From contig JAISJR010000013.1 in the NCBI GenBank assembly GCA_031261425.1, positions 1 to 64,000 of the forward strand: a DNA stretch of 64,000 nt. Reading direction: 5' to 3'. Position numbers and translations under genes: made by a program. The notes under the pieces were generated by a model. It did no database searches and was not told where the DNA came from. It saw nothing but the letters and a program-made list of their open reading frames with translations. Shown one piece after another: positions 54,701 through 61,417 of the stretch; within the stretch, counting starts at the first letter, position 1, and each line of letters begins with the position of its first letter. Origin of the DNA: Planctomycetota bacterium (GTDB lineage: Bacteria; Planctomycetota; SZUA-567).

Positions 54701-54861
54701 GCGTCGGCGCCGGAATAAGTGGCGCTGACCTGAATGGTCGGCGGCACGATATCGGGAAACTGCGCAATCGGCAAACCGAACGCCGCCACGGCGCCGATAA
54801 TCGTGGTGAGAATCGCAATCACCATCGCGACGATGGGACGGTTGATGAAAAATTTGCTCAT
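51727..54861 (-). CDS. RND multidrug efflux permease (AcrB/MexB, HAE1 type)
   Basis: A 1044-residue inner-membrane pump. It has the standard start SKFFINRPIVAMVIAI, a first periplasmic loop, a TM4 region LVLAIGLVVDDAIVVVE with the paired aspartates of the proton relay, a second periplasmic loop and a C-terminal helix bundle ending LVPATYYLMQWL. It exports hydrophobic compounds by proton drive. No membrane-fusion or TolC-type gene is adjacent. The minus-strand start is 200 bases from pdxJ. Confidence 0.95.
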   Translation of the reverse strand: MSKFFINRPIVAMVIAILTTIIGAVAAFGLPIAQFPDIVPPTIQVSATYSGADALTVEENVAAPIEQQISGVDNMDYMSSVNANSGAYALTVYFKLGSDPDVDNILTKMRVDQADSQLPPEVRNYGITVKKSLGAPLVLFSLTSPDGKYSPLFLYNYAKIHLYDELLRTPGIGEIDMFGAGEYAIRVWLYTDKLAKLGLTVTDVKNALTSQNAIRPAGKIGAEPIRAGQEFSYTVRAPGQLTTPEEFGEIIIRAATGGAMVRLKDVARVELGAQDYSTAATLNGKRNAVLSLKQMPGSNAVQAVKIARAKMAELAQSFPEGIEYQVPLDTTLAITEGMTELSQTLWEALLLVIIVVFAFLQNWRATLIPLFAVPVALVGTFIAFPLFGFSINTISLFGLVLAIGLVVDDAIVVVEAVESYIAQGFAPKEAAEKAMADVSGPIIAITLVLSAVFIPSAFIPGITGRLYQQFALTIAAAVIISAFNALSLSPALAAKLLRPRGAGETARRGILTRLFGKFFDKFNSGFDRVNKGYVGVCRVGVRKFGVSLLILGGFAALCGGLGKTLPGGFLPEEDQGYLMANVSLPDAASLERTEIAMNKITAELQEIPGVEYVTAVAGYSMLSSVTSSYSGFYFITLKGWKERKAPAEQYAAIKTAVNKTLGAHHEAAAFAFPPPAIPGIGTGGGFTFMLEDRAGGTVETLWDNTQKFMAAARKQPEIGGIMTTFAPATPQIYANLDRDKAVRQGVDMDDITAALQAFMGGSLVNYFNRFGRQWQVWMMADGDYRQSIDGLMNFFVRNGAGEMMPLSSFTTVEHITGPEFTMRHNLYRAVQLTGEAAKGFSSDQALAALERTFAATMPTEMGFDYEGMTFQEKAAATGVPAAAIFAFSGLLVFLLLAALYESWILPFSVLLTVPVAVCGAWTFLWWRGLDNNIYAQIGLIMLIGLAAKNAILIVEYAELQRESGLNAAEAALKGAGLRLRAIIMTSLAFIVGCLPLAVATGSGAISRRIMGTVVIGGMGASTCLAIFLVPATYYLMQWLGGKTK

Positions 54862-54990
54862 TGGCGGGACGGCTCCGTAGCGGAAAAATGAAACGGCAAG
54901 GATATGGGAAAAGGAGGTAGGGAAAAGCGGTTGTGCGCGCGCGGCGAGTTCTTGCGGTTATTAAAACCTTAACCTCCTTAAATTCTTTTT

Positions 54991-55021
54991 CCGCCGGTCG
55001 CGTTTTCAGCGCGACCGGCGG
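54991..55021. repeat. REP-like hairpin
   Basis: A perfect 12-base stem CCGCCGGTCGCG / CGCGACCGGCGG with a seven-base loop, downstream of pdxJ. There is no T run. The same GCGCGACCGGCGGA module is at about 10785-10798. Confidence 0.8.
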
Positions 55022-55068
55022 AGTTAAAGTTGCTAACGATGCGCCAACGCGCGTAAAATTCGCTACGG

Positions 55069-55782
55069 TTATTGCAACAGCGCTTTCATTTCGCGGACGG
55101 CTTGGTCGAGACCGGCGAGGACGGCGCGGGCGATGATGCTGTGTCCGATGTTTAATTCTTCGACGGCGGGAATCGCCGCGACGGGCGCGACGTTGTGATA
55201 GGTCAAACCGTGTCCGGCGTTGACCCGCAAACCGGCGGCGAACGCGAGATTGACGCCTTCGACCAAACGGTTTAATTCCGCCCGCATCGCGGCTTCGCGC
55301 GGATAAGCGTTGGCGTAGGCGCCGGTGTGAAATTCGACAAACTCCGCGCCGGTTTTCGCCGCCGCCGCGATTTGCGCGGCGGTCGGCTCGATAAACAAAC
55401 TCACGCGAATCCCCGCGGCGCGAAATTTCGGCAACTGCTTTTTCAGCCGCGCCAATTCTTTCACCGCGTCCAAACCGCCCTCGGTGGTGATTTCCTGCCG
55501 CCGCTCCGGCACGAGCGTTACCTGGTCGGGTTGCGCCCGCAACGCGATGTCGATGATTTCACTATTCAAGCCCATTTCCAAATTGAGCCGCGTCGTTACG
55601 GTCTGCCGCAAAATCGCCAAATCGCGGTCTTGAATGTGGCGGCGGTCTTCGCGCAAATGAATGGTGATGCCGTCGGCGCCGGCGCGTTCGGCGATTGCCG
55701 CCGCCGCCACCGGGTCGGGTTCGTTCGTCTGCCGCGCCTGCCGCAACGTCGCGATATGGTCGATGTTCACGCCGAGTTTCAT
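55069..55782 (-). CDS. pdxJ: pyridoxine 5'-phosphate synthase
   Basis: A 237-residue PdxJ that condenses 1-deoxyxylulose 5-phosphate with aminoacetone phosphate in the DXP-dependent vitamin B6 pathway. Family signatures are [15 protein letters not shown] at the N-terminus, [28 protein letters not shown] and the phosphate-binding AGHGLTYHN...ELNIGHSI. Full length; monocistronic. It ends before a REP hairpin. Confidence 0.96.
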   Translation of the reverse strand: MKLGVNIDHIATLRQARQTNEPDPVAAAAIAERAGADGITIHLREDRRHIQDRDLAILRQTVTTRLNLEMGLNSEIIDIALRAQPDQVTLVPERRQEITTEGGLDAVKELARLKKQLPKFRAAGIRVSLFIEPTAAQIAAAAKTGAEFVEFHTGAYANAYPREAAMRAELNRLVEGVNLAFAAGLRVNAGHGLTYHNVAPVAAIPAVEELNIGHSIIARAVLAGLDQAVREMKALLQ

Positions 55783-55799
55783 CGGTTTTCCTTTCCGTA

Positions 55800-55882
55800 G
55801 TGTGGACAGTGGACAGTGGACAGTTGTGGAGTTTTATTTTCGCAAGCGCGTTGTCCACGGCTCACTGACCACTGCTTACTAC
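55800..55882. repeat. CAGTGGA/CACTGAC heptamer hairpin
   Basis: GTGGACAGTGGACAGTGGAC (55802-55821) faces TGTCCACGGCTCACTGACCA around a TTTCGCAAGCG core. It lies just upstream of pdxJ. Confidence 0.8.
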
Positions 55883-56095
55883 GATTATCGCCGCGCCGCG
55901 CCGCTTAACAACGCCCCCGTCTTGCAATTCTTTTGCCGGTTTCTATAAATCACCGTTTCTAATCGTCGCCGAACGGTCGGCGACTTTTTTCTTTTTAATT
56001 TAGCGTCATCGCTCCCGCCGGTGTGTGGCAGTTGAACGCCGGGATGGGCGCCGCGTTTTGGCGGCGACCCGACAGCGCGACGCGGAAAGGCAGTC

Positions 56096-56932
56096 ATGGC
56101 AATTAACGCGACGTTCAAAGACCTGCTGGATGCGGGCGTGCATTTCGGCAGTCCCTCCGCCAAATGGCACCCGCTGATGAAGCCGTATATCTACGGCGAA
56201 GTCAATCGTCTGCACCTCGTCAACCTGCGCGAAACGCTGAAAGGTCTCATTCGCGCCGCGCGTTATCTCGAAAATTTGACCGCGAGCGGCAAAAAGGTCT
56301 TGTTTGTCGGCACCAGCCGGCAGGGGCGCGAAATCGTCCGCGCCGAAGCGAAACGCACCGGCGGCTTCTTCGTCGTCCACCGTTGGCTCGGCGGCACGCT
56401 GACCAATATGAACACGATGCGCAAACGCATCGCGCGGCTGAACGAATTGGAAGGGCTCGAAGCCAGCGGCGAAATTGAAAAATTCAGCAAAAAAATGATT
56501 TCCAATCTGACGCGGGAAAAGAAGAAAGTATTCCGCAACTTCGAGGGCATCCGCGATATGGAAGTCGCGCCGGGCGCGATGGTCATCGTTGACCCGAAAC
56601 GCGAAGCCAACGCCGTCGCCGAAGCGATTAAATTGAGCGTGCCGATTGTCGCGCTGACCGACACCGACACCGACCCGACGCCGATTGATTTTGTCGTGCC
56701 GGGCAACGACGACTCGCAACGGAGCATTCAACTGATTGTCGGCTTGCTTGCCGACGCCGTCGAACTCGGCTCGAAAAAAGCCGCCGCCAACGCGGTGGCG
56801 ATTAACGCGGCGCGGCAAAAAGAGCGCGAAGGCGGTCGCCGCCGCGAACGCGGCAAAGCGCCGGAAATCAACGTCGAAGTGCCGGCGAATCTCGCGGAAC
56901 TCGGCGCGTTCACGATGCCGGACGAGGCGTGA
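56096..56932 (+). CDS. rpsB: 30S ribosomal protein S2
   Basis: A 278-residue S2 protein with VHFGSPSAKWHPLMKPYIYG, the LFVGTSRQGREIV segment and RWLGGTLTNMNTM. A charged C-terminal extension (RQKEREGGRRRERGK, then an acidic end) is about 40 residues longer than in E. coli. It is followed by tsf, the classic rpsB-tsf order, with a repeat hairpin between them. AAAGG precedes the ATG. Confidence 0.97.
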   Translation: MAINATFKDLLDAGVHFGSPSAKWHPLMKPYIYGEVNRLHLVNLRETLKGLIRAARYLENLTASGKKVLFVGTSRQGREIVRAEAKRTGGFFVVHRWLGGTLTNMNTMRKRIARLNELEGLEASGEIEKFSKKMISNLTREKKKVFRNFEGIRDMEVAPGAMVIVDPKREANAVAEAIKLSVPIVALTDTDTDPTPIDFVVPGNDDSQRSIQLIVGLLADAVELGSKKAAANAVAINAARQKEREGGRRRERGKAPEINVEVPANLAELGAFTMPDEA

Positions 56933-56937
56933 GTCAA

Positions 56938-57047
56938 TTCACAATTAAAAATTAACAATTAACAATTGTGGAATTTGATTATCAAATATCGCTTCGCGAA
57001 TCTGAAAATTAAACTCCGCAATTGTGAATTGTTAATTGTTAATTATG
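56938..57047. repeat. AATTAAC heptamer hairpin between rpsB and tsf
   Basis: Left arm CAATTAAAAATTAACAATTA (56940-56967), core GGAATTTGATTATCAAATATCGCTTCGCGAATCTGAAAATTAAACTCCGC, right arm AATTGTGAATTGTTAATTGT (57019-57044). It begins six bases after the rpsB stop. Confidence 0.87.
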
Positions 57048-57098
57048 AAAAATAACCACCAAACAAAAATTTAACATCGAAACGAAAGGGAAACCATT

Positions 57099-57956
57099 AT
57101 GGCTGACTTTGATGCAAACTTATTAAAGGAATTGCGCGAAAAAACCGGTATGGGCTTTGCCGATTGCAAAAAGGCGCTGACGGAAGCGAACGGCGACCTC
57201 GACGCCGCCGAAATGATTCTGCGTAAAAAGGGCTTGGACAAGGCGGCGAAAAAAGCCGACCGCGCCACCGGTCAGGGCGTCATTGCGATTGCGACGAAAT
57301 TCCCGAAAGCGGTGATTATCGAAGTGCAGTGCGAACAAGACCCGACCACGCAGAACGAGCGGTTTCAGGAATTTGTGGCGCAGGCGCTTGACGCGGCGTT
57401 GGCGCTGAACGAAGTCAACGCGGAAAATTTGCTGAACGCGACGAGCGGCGGGAAAACGCTGGCGGAAAAAGTGAAAGAATTGATTGGCGTAATCGGCGAA
57501 AACGTCGTGTTGAAAAAAGCGGCGGCGTTGACCGCGCCGAACGGCGGCGTCATCGGACAATACACCCACTTCAACAAAAAAGCCGGCGCGATTTGCGCGC
57601 TGAAAATCGGCGGCGGCGACGGCGCGGCGTTGCAGGCGGCGGCGAACGACGTTTGTATGCACACGGTCGCGGCGCGTCCGTTGGCGTTAAACCGCGCCGG
57701 CATACCGGCGAATATCGTGGCGAAAGAAAAAGAGGTCTTCGCCGAAGAAGTCAAAAACAAGCCGGAAAACATTCGCGAAAAAATTCTCGAAGGCAAACTC
57801 GGCAGTTTTTACGGCGAGAAATGCTTGTTGGAACAGGTCTTCGTCAAAGCCGCCGACGGCAAAACGAAAGTGCGGGATTTCGTCGCGCAAGAAGCGAAAA
57901 CCGCTGGCGTCTCCGCCGAACTCGTCGATTTCCAGCGGTTGGAATTGGGGGCGTGA
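57099..57956 (+). CDS. tsf: elongation factor Ts
   Basis: A 285-residue EF-Ts, the guanine nucleotide exchange factor of EF-Tu. The N-terminal UBA-like domain LLKELREKTGMGFADCKKAL is followed by the core with AIATKFPKAVIIEVQCEQDP in place of the usual TDF-FV segment, and the C-terminal GSFYGEKCLLEQ. Full length. AAAGGG precedes the ATG. Confidence 0.96.
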   Translation: MADFDANLLKELREKTGMGFADCKKALTEANGDLDAAEMILRKKGLDKAAKKADRATGQGVIAIATKFPKAVIIEVQCEQDPTTQNERFQEFVAQALDAALALNEVNAENLLNATSGGKTLAEKVKELIGVIGENVVLKKAAALTAPNGGVIGQYTHFNKKAGAICALKIGGGDGAALQAAANDVCMHTVAARPLALNRAGIPANIVAKEKEVFAEEVKNKPENIREKILEGKLGSFYGEKCLLEQVFVKAADGKTKVRDFVAQEAKTAGVSAELVDFQRLELGA

Positions 57957-58036
57957 CACAAGTCGGTAACACAAATAAGAGACAACGTGCGCTTCATCAA
58001 TTGAAAATGTGTGCAGTTTCATAAAAGGAAAACCGG

Positions 58037-58954
58037 ATGTCCGTATCAACCGAAAGACCATTCCCGCAAGGGACGCTCTCGAAAATTACCGAAATTGCTG
58101 AGATGCTTGGTCGGGCTTATGCCGACGATTTTAGGTTTATTGCTTGTTTAGCCCTCAGCGAAGGACTAAACATTTCGCCTTATGTGAAAGGCGGAACCGG
58201 TATCAGTGGACCGTTTGCTCAATGGATACCGTTGGCGACTCAAAATTGCCTCGATGGGAAAGCGCCTAAAATAGTGCGCGTGGTCAGCGGCGAGTTTAAT
58301 TATGGTCATTGGAATAAACTTGTTGAACAACGGATTTTGACGGATGATAAAAAAGACGTTTGGACGGTTTTTTGTGAAGACATAGATTTTTCCGTGGAAG
58401 GAATTTGTTGTCCTTACGTCAGCGAGGACAACGGGCGTAACGATGCATTTGCTTTTTTCCGCGCAATGACGGAAAAACTTCCACTGGACGGGGCGAGGGT
58501 AAAACTATTCGCTTCGCCGTGGCGTTCCAGTTGCCATTGGATTGCAGTCGGAGATGAAATGCGGGTTTCCGACGCGCATATACCAATGGCTTTGGATGCC
58601 GACGACTCCGATATGACGCTCATAATTCGCGGCGACGGTGTTGCTGAATTTGCCGAAAAATTGTTTAATATTTGCTTATCGCACAATTTTGATGATTGGG
58701 CGTGGTTGGATCGTTCGATTTTCAAGGATTTGGCTTGCGAAAAGAATCGCCGGTTCTTTGCGCAACATCCAGAGATTTCCGAATGGTTTAATGATGAAAC
58801 GAAATGTCTCTACGCGCAACCGCGGTTGCTTGCCGATGATGTAATTTTTGAGCACTTGCCGAAAAAAGACATTGATGCCCGCTATGAAAAAGAAAACCCG
58901 ACCGTATATGACGCTGATTTTGAAAAATGGCGCGTCAATAAGAAGTCGGCGTAG
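58037..58954 (+). CDS. orphan protein of unknown function
   Basis: A 305-residue soluble protein, without signal peptide or membrane segment and with lower G+C than neighbouring core genes. It is rich in Trp and Asp, with scattered cysteines (CEDIDF, ICCPYV, RSSCHW) but no metal motif. No family was recognised. It begins the accessory stretch after tsf and has an AAAGGA site. A defence or plasmid-type role would be pure guesswork. Confidence 0.65.
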   Translation: MSVSTERPFPQGTLSKITEIAEMLGRAYADDFRFIACLALSEGLNISPYVKGGTGISGPFAQWIPLATQNCLDGKAPKIVRVVSGEFNYGHWNKLVEQRILTDDKKDVWTVFCEDIDFSVEGICCPYVSEDNGRNDAFAFFRAMTEKLPLDGARVKLFASPWRSSCHWIAVGDEMRVSDAHIPMALDADDSDMTLIIRGDGVAEFAEKLFNICLSHNFDDWAWLDRSIFKDLACEKNRRFFAQHPEISEWFNDETKCLYAQPRLLADDVIFEHLPKKDIDARYEKENPTVYDADFEKWRVNKKSA

Positions 58955-59002
58955 GTAGAGTAAAGAGATTATTTGTGCGGGTGTCTTCGATAGGAGTAGG
59001 TG

Positions 59003-59335
59003 ATGCCTAAAAATATCGCAAGGTCTCCAGATACTCTTATGTCAGTAGTTAACTTGATAAAGCGTCTCTTGTCAGCGGAAAACAGCACCGAATACGATAA
59101 TTTCGAGATGAAGGAAAAGCGAGAGTCGGTAAGGCGTCACATCAATTTGTTGATAAATTATTATTATTCCGATGAATACATACCGAATGTTTCGGGAATT
59201 AAAGTCGAATTACCCGGTTTAGTGGTTAAATTGCGCACTCTGGCGAAAAAAGCGAGAAATGACCCAGAAGGGCTTTTACCTTTGCTCGCCAATATTATCA
59301 ACGACCAACTTATTCCTAAAATACCATCTGAATAA
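59003..59335 (+). CDS. small hypothetical protein
   Basis: A 110-residue helical, charged protein. ATG 59003 has AGGAG six bases upstream; a GTG three bases earlier is the alternative. It has a coiled-coil-like middle (FEMKEKRESVRRHINLLINYYYS) and no known motif. It lies 48 bases after the previous orphan gene and so is probably co-transcribed with it. Confidence 0.6.
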   Translation: MPKNIARSPDTLMSVVNLIKRLLSAENSTEYDNFEMKEKRESVRRHINLLINYYYSDEYIPNVSGIKVELPGLVVKLRTLAKKARNDPEGLLPLLANIINDQLIPKIPSE

Positions 59336-59391
59336 TCATCCTGTATGAACGAAAATGCAAATCGCACTTTTGGCATCGGCAACATAGGTCT

Positions 59392-59470
59392 ATTCCCCTT
59401 GCGGTTCGTCTTCTTCGGGCGCGGCGACGGGCGGGAGATATTTTCATAGGCGGCGATGACCTCGGCAAAA
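59392..59470 (-). pseudogene. possible 3'-end fragment of an unidentified gene
   Basis: On the minus strand one frame ends YLPPVAAPEEDEPQGE-stop, the style of an acidic native protein tail, and upstream sequence in another frame reads AEVIAAYEN. A single frameshift would join them. It lies head to head with the gyrB fragment. The source gene is not in the window. Confidence 0.25.
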
Positions 59471-59594
59471 TGGACTCCGGAGCAGTTGTAGGAAACGACG
59501 ATGAATCCCGAAAAAGCGGCTGTTGCTGAAAGTCGTCGAACCGCGCCGGAAATTCATCGAAAAATACGCGCTCGACGCGCAGTTGGACGTGTAG
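59461..59594 (+). pseudogene. truncated duplicate of the gyrB 3' end
   Basis: Matches gyrB 40900-41085 almost base for base but has a 57-base (19-codon) deletion after CTGAAA, two single-base insertions, a TGG-to-TAG change, and otherwise only a few substitutions. The final codons and a stop (TAG for TAA) are kept. It is non-functional. The low divergence implies a recent origin. Confidence 0.9.
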
Positions 59595-59660
59595 CGACGG
59601 CGTCAGAGAAAAACGGCATGGGCGCGGCAGAGGTGAATTTGCCCTTACGATTACCCACCC

Positions 59661-59698
59661 AAAAAAGACCTCCCGTTTTCGTGGGCGGTCTTTTTTTT
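59661..59698. terminator. bidirectional terminator-like hairpin
   Basis: AAAAAAGACC-TCCC and GGGC-GGTCTTTTTTTT pair with a small loop, so both strands carry a T run after the stem. It separates the gyrB fragment (plus strand) from the minus-strand BOF gene. A second hairpin GAGCGT-CCC-ACGCTC follows at 59704-59718. Confidence 0.75.
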
Positions 59699-59743
59699 AT
59701 AGGCGAGCGTCCCACGCTCGTCTGGGTTACATGACCAAGAGTT

Positions 59744-60040
59744 TTATATTTTACGTATTGTTTTTACTTCAATCTCAATGTCTCCATGTTCCACGTCAAC
59801 TTCACCGTATATTTCTACCCGGTCGTTTATGCCCGCCGACAAACCGCGCCATACTTTACGGTCTATATCGATAACTATTTCCCCAGAACTATCCCGGAAT
59901 AGATACTTCTCATCTCCCAAAGATTGGATAATGGTTCCTTGTAATATGACCATTGTATCATCGGGAAGTTTTTTGCCGCCAATACTGTAACCGGTTGTCC
60001 TTGACCTTGTTTTTGTTGCCCGATAAAGAAATGCGAACAT
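59744..60040 (-). CDS. BOF/YgiW-like OB-fold protein, N-terminus probably frameshifted
   Basis: A 98-residue frame. Residues about 24-98 (KLPDDTMVILQGTIIQSLGD to EIEVKTIRKI) match the bacterial OB-fold stress protein family (YgiW/YdeI), including the KVWRGLSAG segment. Those proteins are exported, but residues 1-23 here do not look like a signal peptide. In another frame the preceding DNA reads QQKQGQGQPVTVLAAK, a plausible mature start; one lost A in the A6 run near 59972 would explain it. Possibly a pseudogene. Confidence 0.6.
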   Translation of the reverse strand: MFAFLYRATKTRSRTTGYSIGGKKLPDDTMVILQGTIIQSLGDEKYLFRDSSGEIVIDIDRKVWRGLSAGINDRVEIYGEVDVEHGDIEIEVKTIRKI

Positions 60041-60172
60041 TTCAGGATAATAAAAAATGTGCCGGAGAAAAACGCATAAAGGGCGTAGGCGACTGCGTTT
60101 TTCGTATGACCAAGCCGCTACTGCGGCGTAGCGTATAGCGTATGTTATGTGCAGTTGGGCTACCTTTGATCT

Positions 60173-60697
60173 TTATTTCCTAATAATTTTTGGATCTAGT
60201 GATTTCCATAAAACCCAAAAATCATTCTCTTTGAATTGATTGCTTTTATTGACAAAATCCTTTATACAATTTATTCCCTCATACAAAGTATTGCCTGAAA
60301 TAATAGTGCTTAAAATATTCTTCATATTTTCGAGTTCGTTAGGTATTGCCAATAACCCAAATGTCAGTGCCACTCCTATTACAGTTTCAATACCGTTCGA
60401 CCTTAATTCTTTTTCCTTTTTTTTGTTTAGATTGTTTATCTTTAATATATGATAATCCAACTCTTGCAAGTATTTTTTTAGTTGATTAATGTCCTCTAAC
60501 GGATCAAGCAATTGATCTATGCAATGTAAAAAAGCATTAAATTCATCAGGATTATTCATTACAATATCCACATAATCATTCATTCTGGCACCATGTAACC
60601 AATCCAAAACCATCGGAAAACGAAAATCACTTTTTATATTCCTACTGTTCATTTTCTTAAAATCAATAAAGCCGAAATTATTCAATAGAATAAACAT
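60173..60697 (-). CDS. A+T-rich gene of unknown function, downstream member of a pair
   Basis: A 174-residue protein in DNA far more A+T-rich than the rest of the window. It has a basic coiled-coil stretch (about 80-110, KKYLQELDYHILKINNLNKKKEKEL) and a hydrophobic segment (VIGVALTFGLLAIP) that could be a membrane helix. The start ATG overlaps the end of the upstream gene by 20 bases without its own ribosome site, so it is probably translated by coupling. It could also be the distal part of one frameshifted gene. No family was recognised. Confidence 0.6.
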   Translation of the reverse strand: MFILLNNFGFIDFKKMNSRNIKSDFRFPMVLDWLHGARMNDYVDIVMNNPDEFNAFLHCIDQLLDPLEDINQLKKYLQELDYHILKINNLNKKKEKELRSNGIETVIGVALTFGLLAIPNELENMKNILSTIISGNTLYEGINCIKDFVNKSNQFKENDFWVLWKSLDPKIIRK

Positions 60698-61286
60698 TAT
60701 TTGCAGTTCTGTATTCAAAAGCTCCCACTATTACGGAACTATCTGTATCAGTATTTACAAAACGACTAGGCAACAACCATGTTAATCCAGAAATCAATGC
60801 CGGTTTCAATAAAAACAGCATTTGGAAAAAATCGAGTGGTATGAGTTTACTAGTCCCGCCTCTATTATTTTCATAAGTTTCAAATCTGTCAGAAAAATAC
60901 AACAACCTATAAGGGAAAATACAAGAATAGTTGATTGTCGTTTTATCTCCTATCGATAATTTTTTTATAGTTTCTTTATATATACGACGATGAACCATCG
61001 GTACATAATTAATTCTGTCAGCACCTATTGTGAATGGATTTATAATTAGTCGCCTTTTCGGAACTCTATCATGATTCAAGATTATTGCATCATATTGTTC
61101 CAATATTATATCAAATATTTCTGTTTTCCATGGTGTGTATTCGTTGAGATCAAAACCATTCATAACATCATCAAAAGTTTTTAAATGGTAATCACAGAGT
61201 ATTTGAAATGCATTTGCATACATTCGTTGTATCGCATCGGAAGTCGTTCCACGAAATTGCTCATCACCAAAACTTGTATTTCTCAT
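60678..61286 (-). CDS. A+T-rich gene of unknown function, upstream member of a pair
   Basis: A 202-residue soluble-looking protein. ATG 61286 has AAGGAAG six bases upstream. It contains no clear catalytic motif, and the composition (low G+C, many N, I, K and Y) is foreign to this genome. It overlaps the next gene by 20 bases. The paired overlap resembles toxin-antitoxin or defence gene pairs, but nothing in either sequence proves that. Confidence 0.65.
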   Translation of the reverse strand: MRNTSFGDEQFRGTTSDAIQRMYANAFQILCDYHLKTFDDVMNGFDLNEYTPWKTEIFDIILEQYDAIILNHDRVPKRRLIINPFTIGADRINYVPMVHRRIYKETIKKLSIGDKTTINYSCIFPYRLLYFSDRFETYENNRGGTSKLIPLDFFQMLFLLKPALISGLTWLLPSRFVNTDTDSSVIVGAFEYRTANNVYSIE

Positions 61287-61417
61287 ATAATCTTCCTTTT
61301 ATTATTTTGTCAAGCCATTTTCCAGAAATTTTTTATTTCATTATTTACCAACCAATTTAGGCGGTTATAGCATATAACGTGAAAAAACGCTAATTCTTGC
61401 AACTCTAAACTCCGCCC

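Noticed and set aside
53779-54891. 370-codon plus-strand frame opposite the RND pump gene
   Set aside because: Antisense shadow of a well-supported pump.
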